64,000 nucleotides of DNA from GCA-2720865 sp047630275 (lineage in GTDB: Bacteria > Bdellovibrionota > Bacteriovoracia > Bacteriovoracales > Bacteriovoracaceae). The DNA is taken from positions 1,860,001-1,924,000 of the forward strand of contig JBLHVN010000001.1 of NCBI GenBank assembly GCA_047630275.1, in the 5' to 3' direction. Below, one piece after another: positions 16,531-25,792 of the stretch (within the stretch, counting starts at the first letter, position 1; the number at the start of each line of letters is the position of its first letter). The notes below the pieces were generated by a model. That model did no database searches. It was not told the DNA's origin and saw nothing but the letters and a program-made list of their open reading frames with translations. The position numbers and the translations under genes were made by a program.

Positions 16531-18132
16531 ATGGAACAAAATGCCAAGCGCGCAACCTTCGCTATTATCTCTCACCCCGATGCGGGTAAAACGACCATGA
16601 CCGAGAAGCTCCTTTGGTTTGGGCAAGTTATTCGAGAGGCCGGGATGGTTAAGTCTAAACAAGGTAACTACGCCAAGAGTGATTGGATGGAGATGGAAAA
16701 AGAGCGTGGGATCTCTATTACTTCCTCTGTCATGAGTTTTCCCTACGCCAAAAGGGCCATGCACCTTCTTGATACTCCCGGGCATAAGGATTTCTCTGAA
16801 GATACTTATAGAACCTTAACGGCGGTTGAGTCAGTTCTTATGATGATCGATTCAGCTAAGGGCGTGGAAGAGCAAACCAAGAAATTAATGGAAGTTTGCC
16901 GCATGCGCGACACTCCTATTATCACTTTTATGAATAAGTTTGACCGAGACTCCCTAGATGCCTTTGAGCTCCTTGAGAACGTTGAAGAGAACTGCTCTAT
17001 TCAATGCGTGCCTATGACCTGGCCCATCGGAGACGGTGTTGATTTTAAAGGCGTTTACGATATTAGAAATAAAACCATTCAAGTCTTTGAAGATAAAAAT
17101 GATCCAAATAACCCAAAGGTTATTGACGCTAGTGACTTAAGCTCACAAACCATTATCGACTTTATTGGAGAGACTCTCCAAGAGAAATTGATCAATGACC
17201 TTGAGATGATCGATGGTCTTATCCCTGAATTTGATGAAGAAGAATTCTTAGCAGGCATCATGACACCGGTCTTTTTTGGATCGGCCCTTAATAACTTTGG
17301 GGTTAAAGAAGTTCTAGATTCCATTGCCGCCAATGCGCCAGGACCTTTATCAAAAGAAGTTAAGCTTCCCCCTTATGATGAATCAGCTGAGACTCGAACA
17401 GTGGAGCCTAAGGAGCCTAAGTTTAGTGGTTTTATCTTTAAGATTCAGGCCAATATGGATAAGCGCCATAGAGACCGCGTGGCCTTTATGAGGGTTTGCT
17501 CAGGGAAGTTTGTTCGAGGTCAAAAGATTCATCATGTTCGTTCCGGAAAAGATATTAAGATTCCATCCCCCTTAATGTTTCAGGCCCAAGATAGAGAGAT
17601 CACTGAATACGCTCTTCCAGGAGATATTATTGGTCTTCACGATACAGGAAAGTTTCAAATAGGTGACACCTTTACTGAAGGTGAGCAAATTCAAATAACA
17701 GGCATCCCCTCTTTTGCCCCAGAGATCTTTAATAAGGTTCTCTTAAAAGATCCTATGAAAGGTAAGCAGTTAGACAAGGGACTTCAACAACTATCTGAAG
17801 AAGGAACAGTTCAGCTTTTTACAAGGCATACAATCAATGAAAAGATTCTTGGTGCCGTAGGAATGCTTCAGTTTGAAGTCGTTAAGGCCCGCCTTGAAGA
17901 TGAATACAATGTCCAAGGGGCCTATGAGCATTACCCCTTTATAGGAATCCGCTGGCTTCAATTTAAGAATGAAAAACAAAAAGATTCTTTCATCTCTTCA
18001 AATGGGTCAAATATTTGTTACGACGGAAAAGGAAGGGTTTGTTTTTCTGTTCGTTCAGAATGGGATCTAAAGCTAGCCATGGAAAAGAACGAAGAAGTTA
18101 AGTTTTATAAAAACTCAGATTATAGAGATTAG
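16531..18132 (+). CDS. prfC: Peptide chain release factor 3
   Basis: The 533-residue length is standard. It is a cytoplasmic translational GTPase that recycles release factors RF1/RF2 from the ribosome after termination. The GTPase motifs are visible: SHPDAGKTT (P-loop, near 14-22), KERGISIT (switch I), DTPGHKDF (G3) and NKFDR (G4). Domain II (KIQANMDKRHRDR) and the RF3-type C-terminal domain (GAVGMLQFEVVKARLEDEY) follow. All key residues appear intact. The gene is a single unit with its own promoter. Its last four bases overlap the convergent lipoprotein gene. Confidence 0.97.
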   Translation: MEQNAKRATFAIISHPDAGKTTMTEKLLWFGQVIREAGMVKSKQGNYAKSDWMEMEKERGISITSSVMSFPYAKRAMHLLDTPGHKDFSEDTYRTLTAVESVLMMIDSAKGVEEQTKKLMEVCRMRDTPIITFMNKFDRDSLDAFELLENVEENCSIQCVPMTWPIGDGVDFKGVYDIRNKTIQVFEDKNDPNNPKVIDASDLSSQTIIDFIGETLQEKLINDLEMIDGLIPEFDEEEFLAGIMTPVFFGSALNNFGVKEVLDSIAANAPGPLSKEVKLPPYDESAETRTVEPKEPKFSGFIFKIQANMDKRHRDRVAFMRVCSGKFVRGQKIHHVRSGKDIKIPSPLMFQAQDREITEYALPGDIIGLHDTGKFQIGDTFTEGEQIQITGIPSFAPEIFNKVLLKDPMKGKQLDKGLQQLSEEGTVQLFTRHTINEKILGAVGMLQFEVVKARLEDEYNVQGAYEHYPFIGIRWLQFKNEKQKDSFISSNGSNICYDGKGRVCFSVRSEWDLKLAMEKNEEVKFYKNSDYRD

Positions 18133-19616
18133 TCAGTCAAGATACGAAAGAGGTTCTCTCCGTCCTGGGAGAAATTATCCGCCGCATGACTTAGGCATTG
18201 ATTAAACCAAAGATCAGGAATGATCTTTAAAATGCCTGAGACCGCTTTAGTAAAGCGCTCCCTCTCTGCAGCAGAGAGGTTAAGCCTATAAAGATTCGTT
18301 GGGGCAAAGCCCGCTAGGTAGAAGACATCATCAAGATCAATTTCCGTTAGCATTGAGTATTGATAAATAATAGTGCCGATATTGACAGGGGAAAGAGTTA
18401 AGCTAAGACCTCCAGTCAATCCAATGGCATCACAACTAGAGATACTCTTATCAAGCTCAGCCACCACCATTTTAAACTGACGAAGATCCATGGCGTAGGT
18501 TTCTTCCATTATGAGGATGAACTTTAAGAAGCTTTTGATATGATGTGCTAGGGGTTTAAGATTTAAGGTCTTATCTATTCCGTCTTCTTGAGTAAAGCTC
18601 TTAAACTCATCAAAGGAGTTATTAAATTCACTCAGAACTTCTTTTTCCCCAAGACTTAATGCAATCATCTTTGAGATAATCAAATAGGAAAACTGATCTG
18701 AGGGATTCATCCCTAGCCTTGCCATTAACTCAAAACTTTTAGTGCTAAATAAACTGGTCTCAGCAGCTAATCTAAAGAGATCAAGTTTCCCTGCTTTTTT
18801 CTCTCTTGCCATGGCCTCCAAAAACTCAGAGAGTCCTAGACCTAAGGCATAATTTGCGCCTACATTAAAAGGAAGTCCAATGGCCTCTCCGCTAACACCG
18901 GCCGTAAAGCTAAGAAACTTTCCTTGGTAATCCTCATTATCCTTGCAGCCTAAAGTCTTAAAGACTCCAAGGTCTACTGAAAGACCAATATCAGTTTGCG
19001 CCGTAATTCCAGGGGCGCAAAACAAGGCCATCTTCCTATTATGAATCACGGCCTCTACTTGTAGGGTTCCACCAATTCCTAAAAGAGCACTCCCACTAGC
19101 ACTAACCCCTACTCCGTGCATGCCATTTATCGATTTATCTTTAACAAAACCAAGAGCATCTCTTAGCTTTAAGAATGATTTCTTAATAAGATAAACAGTT
19201 TGCCAGACTCTCTTTATGTCCTTCGCGCTTAAGTCTAAAAAGGGAATGGAGAGGTTGTTTAAAAGAGTATTTTCACTAACCTCATTTAAAGATTCATCCG
19301 TGTTTAGATTACTGACTAATTGGCTAAATCTTTTTGTCGATTCCGCACTTCCATGTTTTTGACTACAGGTAAGGCTTCTTCTGGCAAAGCAGTCGTTATA
19401 AAGAATATGTACCTTGTTCTTTCTATTTAAGTACTTGTACTGAAGTTCAAAGAAGCCTTTTTTAATCTTAGTGTAGGGATGCTTTTGGCTGCAATGCCTT
19501 CTCACTTCTTCAAAACAAGTTCCGGCCATTTTAGCTGAGGCAAAGCGGCGACCTTTGTTATGAGAACAGGCGTTTATAAAGATTAAAAGAGGAATAATAA
19601 GAATAAGTTTTCTCAC
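18129..19616 (-). CDS. Lipoprotein of unknown function with duplicated CF-CSQKH motif
   Basis: The protein has 495 residues. A lipoprotein signal (LLIFINAC) puts the lipidated Cys near 17. Residues about 34-46 and 77-89 carry the same pattern, Cys-Phe then six residues then Cys-Ser-Gln-Lys-His, so a small cysteine module is duplicated. A Gly/Ala-rich, amphipathic middle region (about 165-260, e.g. GVGVSASGSALLGIGG) could be beta-barrel or membrane-associated. The C-terminal half is helical. The GTG start has weak upstream signals. No family is recognised. It overlaps prfC by four bases, and a papain-like protease gene lies 24 bases upstream on the same strand, so the two may share a transcript. 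Confidence 0.7.
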   Translation of the reverse strand: MRKLILIIPLLIFINACSHNKGRRFASAKMAGTCFEEVRRHCSQKHPYTKIKKGFFELQYKYLNRKNKVHILYNDCFARRSLTCSQKHGSAESTKRFSQLVSNLNTDESLNEVSENTLLNNLSIPFLDLSAKDIKRVWQTVYLIKKSFLKLRDALGFVKDKSINGMHGVGVSASGSALLGIGGTLQVEAVIHNRKMALFCAPGITAQTDIGLSVDLGVFKTLGCKDNEDYQGKFLSFTAGVSGEAIGLPFNVGANYALGLGLSEFLEAMAREKKAGKLDLFRLAAETSLFSTKSFELMARLGMNPSDQFSYLIISKMIALSLGEKEVLSEFNNSFDEFKSFTQEDGIDKTLNLKPLAHHIKSFLKFILIMEETYAMDLRQFKMVVAELDKSISSCDAIGLTGGLSLTLSPVNIGTIIYQYSMLTEIDLDDVFYLAGFAPTNLYRLNLSAAERERFTKAVSGILKIIPDLWFNQCLSHAADNFSQDGENLFRILTD

Positions 19617-19640
19617 CCTATTCTTATCGGAAAATGAAGT

Positions 19641-20657
19641 TTATTTTAAAGGAAGGTGATAAAACCTGCCAAGATCGTTCAAGTACTTTTGAGTGATCAT
19701 TCCATAACCTGGCATTGACTCTCCATTAAACTCAAAATCACGCCCAAAGCCCTTAACACCCCAAGAATTCTTAAAGTAATAAACGCCTTTATAAGTCGTG
19801 CTCTTCCATGTGCCATCATCCATTAAGAGCCTAGAGGTAATTGTCTTATTATCATCAAAACCTACGATAACAACAGAGTGACCACCTCCTCTTTCATCAC
19901 AGATCCGGCGGTCTTTTGAGCCTACTTCAGGAAAGCCTACGATGCCTTTATACCAAAGGGATTTATCTCGTTTTTGTATCTCAAACTTATCTGTCTTTGA
20001 ATGATTCCAAGAGCCGTAGTAAAGCTTCATTCCTGCAATGACGGGTATGCCCTTTAATAAGAGCTTCTTAGCTTGGCTCATCTCTATCTGATAACTCTTG
20101 GCCTTAGTGATCCTCTTTCTTAGATTCATATCATTCATAAAGGCTTTTGCGTCTTCTCTGATATGATAGAAGTCTTCATCAATGGATAGTACATAGTTAT
20201 CTTCAGCGCGAAGAAGTTCAGGGTTTTGATGACCCCATAAACAACTTAGAAGCTTATCCCCTGATAAAGTTCCACAGCGAGACTTGGCCAGAGGGCTTGA
20301 ATCAAGTGAGGTCCACTTCTCGCCTATATAAGGCCACTTCTTTTCTGTAGTCATGCCAAAGAAGCGAAGCTTTTTTATATTTCTATTAACCGTTGAGCCC
20401 TCATCATTTTGATTACTCATGGCCAAGTACTCTAGCCATTCTTCAGAAAGATCTATGTCCTTAGAAGCTAGCCCTTTTTTAATCAAGAGCGCTTCAAGAA
20501 GGGCCGTTGTTGAGAAGATGGTACAAGTTCCTCGGCTCTTTTGGCTTTTTACATCTGTCATATAACTCATGATCTTTTGCGTATCAGAGCTTGAGATCGC
20601 GGCAAAAGAAGGAGTGGAGATAAATAAAATCAGTAAGATAAAGAGTGAATTTTTCAT
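19641..20657 (-). CDS. Exported papain-like (C1) cysteine protease
   Basis: The protein has 338 residues. The signal peptide ends near SFAA (20). The papain triad region is clear: Gln39 and Cys45 in QKSRGTCTIFST, a His in GGGHSVVIVGF, and an Asn in YYFKNSWGVKGFG. There is almost no pro-domain between the signal peptide and the active-site Cys, so it may be made active or held by another factor. A start 36 bases upstream is possible, but the ATG at 20657 begins a textbook signal peptide. The enzyme would act in the periplasm or outside. A divergent relative lies 5 kb away (25793-26905). It is upstream of a lipoprotein gene on the same strand. Confidence 0.85.
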   Translation of the reverse strand: MKNSLFILLILFISTPSFAAISSSDTQKIMSYMTDVKSQKSRGTCTIFSTTALLEALLIKKGLASKDIDLSEEWLEYLAMSNQNDEGSTVNRNIKKLRFFGMTTEKKWPYIGEKWTSLDSSPLAKSRCGTLSGDKLLSCLWGHQNPELLRAEDNYVLSIDEDFYHIREDAKAFMNDMNLRKRITKAKSYQIEMSQAKKLLLKGIPVIAGMKLYYGSWNHSKTDKFEIQKRDKSLWYKGIVGFPEVGSKDRRICDERGGGHSVVIVGFDDNKTITSRLLMDDGTWKSTTYKGVYYFKNSWGVKGFGRDFEFNGESMPGYGMITQKYLNDLGRFYHLPLK

Positions 20658-20840
20658 AAAGAGTATTGGAACCTGTTCTTTACTGATTTGCACGACACAA
20701 ATGGTCGGCCTTTAGGGAAGAATTTGCTGAATACCACCTATAATCTGCTTCTTATACAATAGGGCTAAGCCCTGCTGAAAAAAATTCAGAAATGCGGTAA
20801 GATTGTTAGTAATAATAAGTACACAAACCAAGGAAGGATT

Positions 20841-21476
20841 ATGTACCAGTGCCTAAAGGTAGAAAGCAGACCAAATCGTAATGACACAAAACCAAGTTCA
20901 CTAAGAAGTGAAGGATGGATTCCTGGTGTTATCTTCGGAAAGGGAATTGAATCAGTTTCTCTTAAAGTTAAAGCAGGAGATCTCAAGAAGTTTCTTCATC
21001 ATTCAGGATCAGTCTTTGAAATTGAAGTAGCTGGAAAAAAACATCTTTGCAACCTAGATGATCTTCAAAAAGATGCTCTTGGAAGTCAAATGATGCATGT
21101 TTCTTTTCATAAGCTAAAAGCTGGTCAAAAAACAACAGTTAGCGTTCCAATCCATTATGTTGGAGAAGCACCAGGTGTTAAAAATGGTGGAGTTCTTAAC
21201 TTAATGGTTGATCATATTGACGTAGAAGGACTCCCTAAAGATATTCCTGAGTTTGTAGAAGTAGACCTAAGTTCAGTTGAGCTTAATGGACAGATTCACC
21301 TTGGTGACGTCCCTACTCCTAATGGTTGTGCTTGGACAATTGATCCAGAAACTAACCTACTAAGCTGTCACGCTCCTAAAGTTGTTGTTGAAGAACCAGC
21401 AGAAACTACTGAAGAGACAGTTGAAGCTACTTCTGAAGAAACTTCAGAGGAAACTGAAGTTAAAGAAGCTTCTTAA
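20841..21476 (+). CDS. rplY: 50S ribosomal protein L25 (Ctc form)
   Basis: The protein has 211 residues: an N-terminal L25 domain (LRSEGWIPGVIFGKG, FEIEVAGK, LNLMVDHIDVEG) that binds 5S rRNA, a TL5-type C-terminal domain, and an acidic Glu/Thr tail of about 30 residues. This is the general-stress/Ctc type rather than the short E. coli form. The ATG is preceded by AGGAAGGATT, a strong ribosome site. The upstream leader contains a 13-base palindrome (20761-20773) and a TATAAT at 20739-20744. A strong intrinsic terminator follows. pth often follows this gene in other bacteria but is not here. Confidence 0.95.
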   Translation: MYQCLKVESRPNRNDTKPSSLRSEGWIPGVIFGKGIESVSLKVKAGDLKKFLHHSGSVFEIEVAGKKHLCNLDDLQKDALGSQMMHVSFHKLKAGQKTTVSVPIHYVGEAPGVKNGGVLNLMVDHIDVEGLPKDIPEFVEVDLSSVELNGQIHLGDVPTPNGCAWTIDPETNLLSCHAPKVVVEEPAETTEETVEATSEETSEETEVKEAS

Positions 21477-21503
21477 ACATCCAAAACATTCAATACTAAA
21501 AAA

Positions 21504-21531
21504 GGGCTCCATACGGAGCCCCTTTTTTTTT
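21504..21531 (+). terminator. Intrinsic terminator after L25
   Basis: GGGCTCC (21504-21510), loop ATAC and GGAGCCC (21515-21521) form a perfect 7-bp GC-rich stem followed by nine T residues. A-rich sequence on the other side means it may also stop minus-strand transcription, but the minus-strand gene ending at 21553 lies just before it. Confidence 0.9.
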
Positions 21532-21552
21532 CTAAAAATTTAAAAGTCTTGT

Positions 21553-24500
21553 TTAAATAAACGGACCAACCGCATCTAAACAACTATCTGTTCTCTTAAA
21601 ATGCCCAGGCACAACTCGGTCTGGAACGATGCTATCTCTAACAGCGTCTGATTGCTCAATAGCGCGAATCCTCTCCTCGTGAGTCATCGTGTTTTGACTA
21701 TCAGCAGGTCCTGGACTCCAGTGGCGTCCCTCAGATCCAATAGGTTCAGATCTTGAACTAACCGCTTGCCCCCAAGCTGGTTGTTTTGGGTGAAGAGTTA
21801 GTTTTGATTCTAGCGATTCAAAGAAGATTGATCTTGTCGCTAGATCAGTATCACTAATCCCTTCAGCTACCGCTGGACGGTAATCATCAACACTTAAGCC
21901 TAGATCATCACAAAGCTTCTGAAGATCTGAATAGGCCTTGTCTGTATTACCAAGGTAGTCCTCATGCTTAACCTTTTGAACAGTTCCAGAGAGCTCTCCG
22001 TCTTCATTTAAGGCCTTAGAAAGCATGGCCTTCACGAGTCTAATCTGAAGAGCAGATTCTGCTGCGTCTCTTGGAGCATTGAACATTCTAAACTCTGCCT
22101 TTCTAATCCTAGGGTCAACTCTAAATTGACGACGCCATGGATCTGTAGGCGACTTAATATCAAAGTCTTCCGTAATAAATTCTTCAGGAATCACATCTTG
22201 AAAGTAAGATGACATCTCAAGTTGAATATAACGAGACTTACGTCCGTAACGAGTATTGAAGTATTGCTCGTTATAGAGAAGCTTCTTCAACTCTTCTTCA
22301 GTTCCTGTAAAGTTCTTAAGCTTTTGTGAAAGGTTAGAACTGATATCAATTGGCTCACCAGCCTTAAGCCTATTCACGTGTTGGAACATTAAGGCAATAA
22401 TACCTCTATGCTCGTGAAAGATAGACATAAAACGCGCTAGCTCTTTAGGTTTCCCATCAAAAGCTGCAAGGTCAATATTGATATGCCCACCACCACTCAT
22501 AATATTTGGCATAATATTATTCTTGGCCATGGCCTTAAAGACGGCGTCCATCTCTTCAGGTTCAGGAACAAACTTAGGAGTAGGGATTTCAATTGAACCA
22601 GCACGGGCCGAACCTTCAATCACATCACCATTTGAATCATAAGAGCGCCCAATACCGTCCCATTCAACAATCCACTTTCTGTTCTGAGTATCTCTGACTT
22701 CATAAGCAAGCTCTAAACCATGCCCATGTCCATCAGCGTCTACAATCTTCGCGGGCTCTACATCAGAGCCTAGCTCTTCAGCTAAGTCTTTAGCGACTGA
22801 TCTGATAAGAGACTCACGTTCAACCATATTGAGGTCAATATTCGTAGAAAGCCAGGCCTTGTTACCGTCAGCTAGTTTATCTGCTGTAAAGTTAGCATCA
22901 AGTCTTAAAGGAAGTCGACCAGAGTACTCAATACCGAGATCAATATTGTTAACGTCAACCGCTCCTGCAACAAGAGGTCTTCCCTCTGGCGCATTAAAGT
23001 GAAGAAGATCTGCCGTTAAGTCCATTCCTCTTTTTGGCTTAAGGTACTGACGAAGCTCTTGACCTAAGTTTGAAGACTTTGTCCATCTTCTCATAAGCTC
23101 ACGGCCCACAACTTCGTGGTCAGATTCAATCTCCGCTGCTTGAAGAATAAAGTCTTTAGTGATGGACTTTAAGATCTGACGCTTTGGGTTTCCAATAAAA
23201 GGATTGTTCTCATCAATCCAGTTCCAAAAGGGAAGCTGAAAAGTTGACTTGATATTTGCTGTCTGAAGATTATCAAGTGCCTTCTGGGCAATCTCTTCGC
23301 TTACACCAAATTTCTCGGCAAGCCCGCTTGCTGTAGGAGCTTGACCACTATTAAGGGTCCAAGAACCAACGTCTGCGATACCTGAGAAATCATTCGTTGC
23401 CACTCTAGAGGCTAGAACAGTTTGATAAAACCTTGCGGCCTTAATATCTTTTGTCCCTGCTCTAAACTCTACGGCTCGGGTGTTAGCTCCATACTTTTCA
23501 GCATGACCCCACTGACTTTCATCTTCAAGACGAATCACACCACGCCCTGTAGCAAGACTAGCAAGAGCAGAGTCGCTTTGAACTGACTTATAATTAGCCT
23601 TTTCAATCCCAGTCTTACCTTGAATCCCGTCTACAACGATTAATGCCTGAATGGCTTTATAAACTTCTGAGAGCTTAGCTTCGTTTAACTCAGGATGCTT
23701 AATAAAAACCATTCTTTGATGCCCAGGAGCTTGAAAAAGTTTCCCAGCATTCTTCAGGCTTTGTCTAAACCAAGCCACGAACTCTTCAAATTCACCATAG
23801 GTTTTCTGTGGTAGAAAGTTGATTTCCCAACCACCACCAACACCACCGCCGTGACCGTGAGAGTTTGCAATATACTTCTCCGGTAAACCAAAATTTGGAA
23901 CCCATGAAGTATAGCTTGCTGCTTTTTTGATATTGTTACTGCTATCTAAACCAGGAAGCTGCCCCTTAAAGAGTTTAGATTGAATAGAAGGCTTAACAAA
24001 TGTCATCGGTTTCCCATCAGTCATCTCTAGCCATTTAGCAAATTTTTCTTCTAAAACGGAAAGCTCTGCTGTTTTATAATCAACACCTCTTAGTTCATCA
24101 AGATTGATAATCTTTGAGTCCCCATTGATGTCTTTAACATCAGAAGCAAGGTCGACCTTTACGCCTTCTTCGGTTTTAAAAGTTCTATAGCCGTTGGCAT
24201 TTTTCATATAGTTATCTAAAAAATCAGAAAGAAATTCTTTTCTTTTAGATTCATCTAAACCATTGACCATATACTGAAATCTATCACTCGGTGGCCCCAT
24301 AACTCTGGTGATCAAAGCAGAGGAAGCTTCTTTTTCTGCCCCCCAGGACACCCCAGCACCTTCAGTAATACCTGATTGTGCCATATCCCCATTGACCATA
24401 ATGGCCTTAGCATTAAAGCTCGTAGCAGCTTCTTGAAGCTCAGAGTAGATATCAAAAGCTGATCTTGCTCCTTCACCTTCATCGGCAACGCCACGTGCAC

Positions 24501-24594
24501 CTTTTTGCGTACAACCAACTGTTAAACTTAACGCCAACACAGAAGCGATAACGGTATTCAAATTAAAGTATTTTTGAAAAATTGTTTTTTTCAT
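21553..24594 (-). CDS. Large lipoprotein with two amidoligase-like (glutamine-synthetase-fold) modules
   Basis: The protein has 1013 residues with a lipoprotein signal (LTVGC, Cys28). Residues about 620-860 follow the layout of the amidoligase family. GHGHGLELAYEV and a WDG turn (620-648) come first, then SIEIPTPKF (667-675). SGGGHINID follows (700-708), and RKAEFRMFNAP comes last (831-841). Residues about 245-400 repeat the same order more loosely: GHGGGVGGGWEI, a helix, GHQRMVFIK, then TRAVEFRAGTKD. Amidoligases of this fold join amines to carboxylates with ATP in the cytoplasm, so an exported, lipid-anchored, tandem version is unusual; it may have another activity. A purine-rich GGGGGGTGAGG stretch precedes the ATG. 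The gene lies 12 bases after an exported partner gene. The family call is from motif order only. Confidence 0.6.
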   Translation of the reverse strand: MKKTIFQKYFNLNTVIASVLALSLTVGCTQKGARGVADEGEGARSAFDIYSELQEAATSFNAKAIMVNGDMAQSGITEGAGVSWGAEKEASSALITRVMGPPSDRFQYMVNGLDESKRKEFLSDFLDNYMKNANGYRTFKTEEGVKVDLASDVKDINGDSKIINLDELRGVDYKTAELSVLEEKFAKWLEMTDGKPMTFVKPSIQSKLFKGQLPGLDSSNNIKKAASYTSWVPNFGLPEKYIANSHGHGGGVGGGWEINFLPQKTYGEFEEFVAWFRQSLKNAGKLFQAPGHQRMVFIKHPELNEAKLSEVYKAIQALIVVDGIQGKTGIEKANYKSVQSDSALASLATGRGVIRLEDESQWGHAEKYGANTRAVEFRAGTKDIKAARFYQTVLASRVATNDFSGIADVGSWTLNSGQAPTASGLAEKFGVSEEIAQKALDNLQTANIKSTFQLPFWNWIDENNPFIGNPKRQILKSITKDFILQAAEIESDHEVVGRELMRRWTKSSNLGQELRQYLKPKRGMDLTADLLHFNAPEGRPLVAGAVDVNNIDLGIEYSGRLPLRLDANFTADKLADGNKAWLSTNIDLNMVERESLIRSVAKDLAEELGSDVEPAKIVDADGHGHGLELAYEVRDTQNRKWIVEWDGIGRSYDSNGDVIEGSARAGSIEIPTPKFVPEPEEMDAVFKAMAKNNIMPNIMSGGGHINIDLAAFDGKPKELARFMSIFHEHRGIIALMFQHVNRLKAGEPIDISSNLSQKLKNFTGTEEELKKLLYNEQYFNTRYGRKSRYIQLEMSSYFQDVIPEEFITEDFDIKSPTDPWRRQFRVDPRIRKAEFRMFNAPRDAAESALQIRLVKAMLSKALNEDGELSGTVQKVKHEDYLGNTDKAYSDLQKLCDDLGLSVDDYRPAVAEGISDTDLATRSIFFESLESKLTLHPKQPAWGQAVSSRSEPIGSEGRHWSPGPADSQNTMTHEERIRAIEQSDAVRDSIVPDRVVPGHFKRTDSCLDAVGPFI

Positions 24595-24606
24595 ACCTCA
24601 CCCCCC

Positions 24607-25590
24607 TTATTGGAAAAAACAGCGCTTAGCTTTTAATGAATCAATTCTTGATGTCATATTCGCGTCGTCGCCTGCTTTTTTGGTTAATACTTTATAAAAG
24701 GCCTCTTTCTTAGAGATCTTGCTCTTTTTAGACTCTTGACTGACTTCCTTTAATAAGACTGTCCAGCCTTCAAGTTCAGATTGAGAAGCATCATCAGCAA
24801 AGAGTTTCCAAAGCTTATGTGGATTGCTTTCATCCACTAGCTTAACTCCTTTACTAGTTGTCGAGATCTCTTTAACAGCAGCAATAAATTCTTTTTGCGC
24901 TTTAGATCCATACTTCTCTAGTCCTAAAAATAAAGCTAAAGACCTCTCTTCTTCAGAGGACACAAGCTTATCAAAGTTCTTTCCAGTTCCACCAAAGCGC
25001 TTCATCTCTCTTGAGACATACTTACTTAGTGAAGTTGGGTCTTGAGGAAGAACTGAAGTCAGAACTTGTCTTGATTGCTTATTTTCAACCAACTCCATTG
25101 TAAACTTGAAGCCATTCTTAGAAAGGTTTTCACTCACGCATTGAGCGCAGGCTAAAACAGAACTAGACTTTAAACCATAACGGTTAGCTAGATAGATGAG
25201 GTTGTTAACTGCATCGACAAAGTCGCCTTTAGTTAACTCTCCCCCCTTCTTATTTAAGAGAGTCTTTAGCTCCCTAACAATCCTTCCATCTTTACCTTTT
25301 GAAGGAAGTCCCGCTAAGGCCTTTCCGAGCTGCCTTTTAGTTGGTAGTGTTGATCCACCGTAAAGGGCTATCAATGAATTCTTAACAGACCTCTTTACAT
25401 GTGATGCAGCTTGACCGCGGATCCCACTCTTAGATAGAGCAGATGCGACACCAGCATCACTAATGATCATATCAACTAAGTACTTGGCTCCAGAGCCGAT
25501 GCTTTTATTGCGATCGGAATCTTCAGCAAAAGCCGGAGAGGCGAAGGCGATGAGCCTCCAGATGGCGACGAACGCCAAAAACTTTCTCAT
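24607..25590 (-). CDS. Exported helical protein co-transcribed with the amidoligase-like lipoprotein
   Basis: The protein has 327 residues. A signal peptide ends SPAFA (22). The mature protein is helical and Lys-rich, with a CAQC pair near residues 148-151 and a Cys close to the C-terminus (KRCFFQ), which may form disulphides. I recognise no domain. It is the first gene of a two-gene unit; the lipoprotein gene begins 12 bases downstream. The upstream region of about 200 bases is shared with the divergent papain-like protease gene. The context suggests it serves the lipoprotein (substrate, chaperone or regulator), but nothing in the sequence proves this. Confidence 0.65.
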   Translation of the reverse strand: MRKFLAFVAIWRLIAFASPAFAEDSDRNKSIGSGAKYLVDMIISDAGVASALSKSGIRGQAASHVKRSVKNSLIALYGGSTLPTKRQLGKALAGLPSKGKDGRIVRELKTLLNKKGGELTKGDFVDAVNNLIYLANRYGLKSSSVLACAQCVSENLSKNGFKFTMELVENKQSRQVLTSVLPQDPTSLSKYVSREMKRFGGTGKNFDKLVSSEEERSLALFLGLEKYGSKAQKEFIAAVKEISTTSKGVKLVDESNPHKLWKLFADDASQSELEGWTVLLKEVSQESKKSKISKKEAFYKVLTKKAGDDANMTSRIDSLKAKRCFFQ

Positions 25591-25792
25591 ATTACGTCCC
25601 TTTGTTTGGTTCTCTCACAAACCGGTTTATCGTTCTCAAAAATGAGGGTACTCGTCTTCTCATCGGGAACTGATACATATACTTGAGTATTTTATTTCAT
25701 TAGTATCTAAATACAGATAGTTAACGCGCCAAATCGTGCCATTATCCGCATCATTTGATCCACTACTAACCTACTTTTTTAAAGGAATATTC

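Noticed and set aside
20761..20773. Palindrome AGGGCTAAGCCCT upstream of L25 as a terminator or riboswitch
   Set aside because: Short stem, one-base centre and no T run; at most part of a leader, so no separate feature was claimed.
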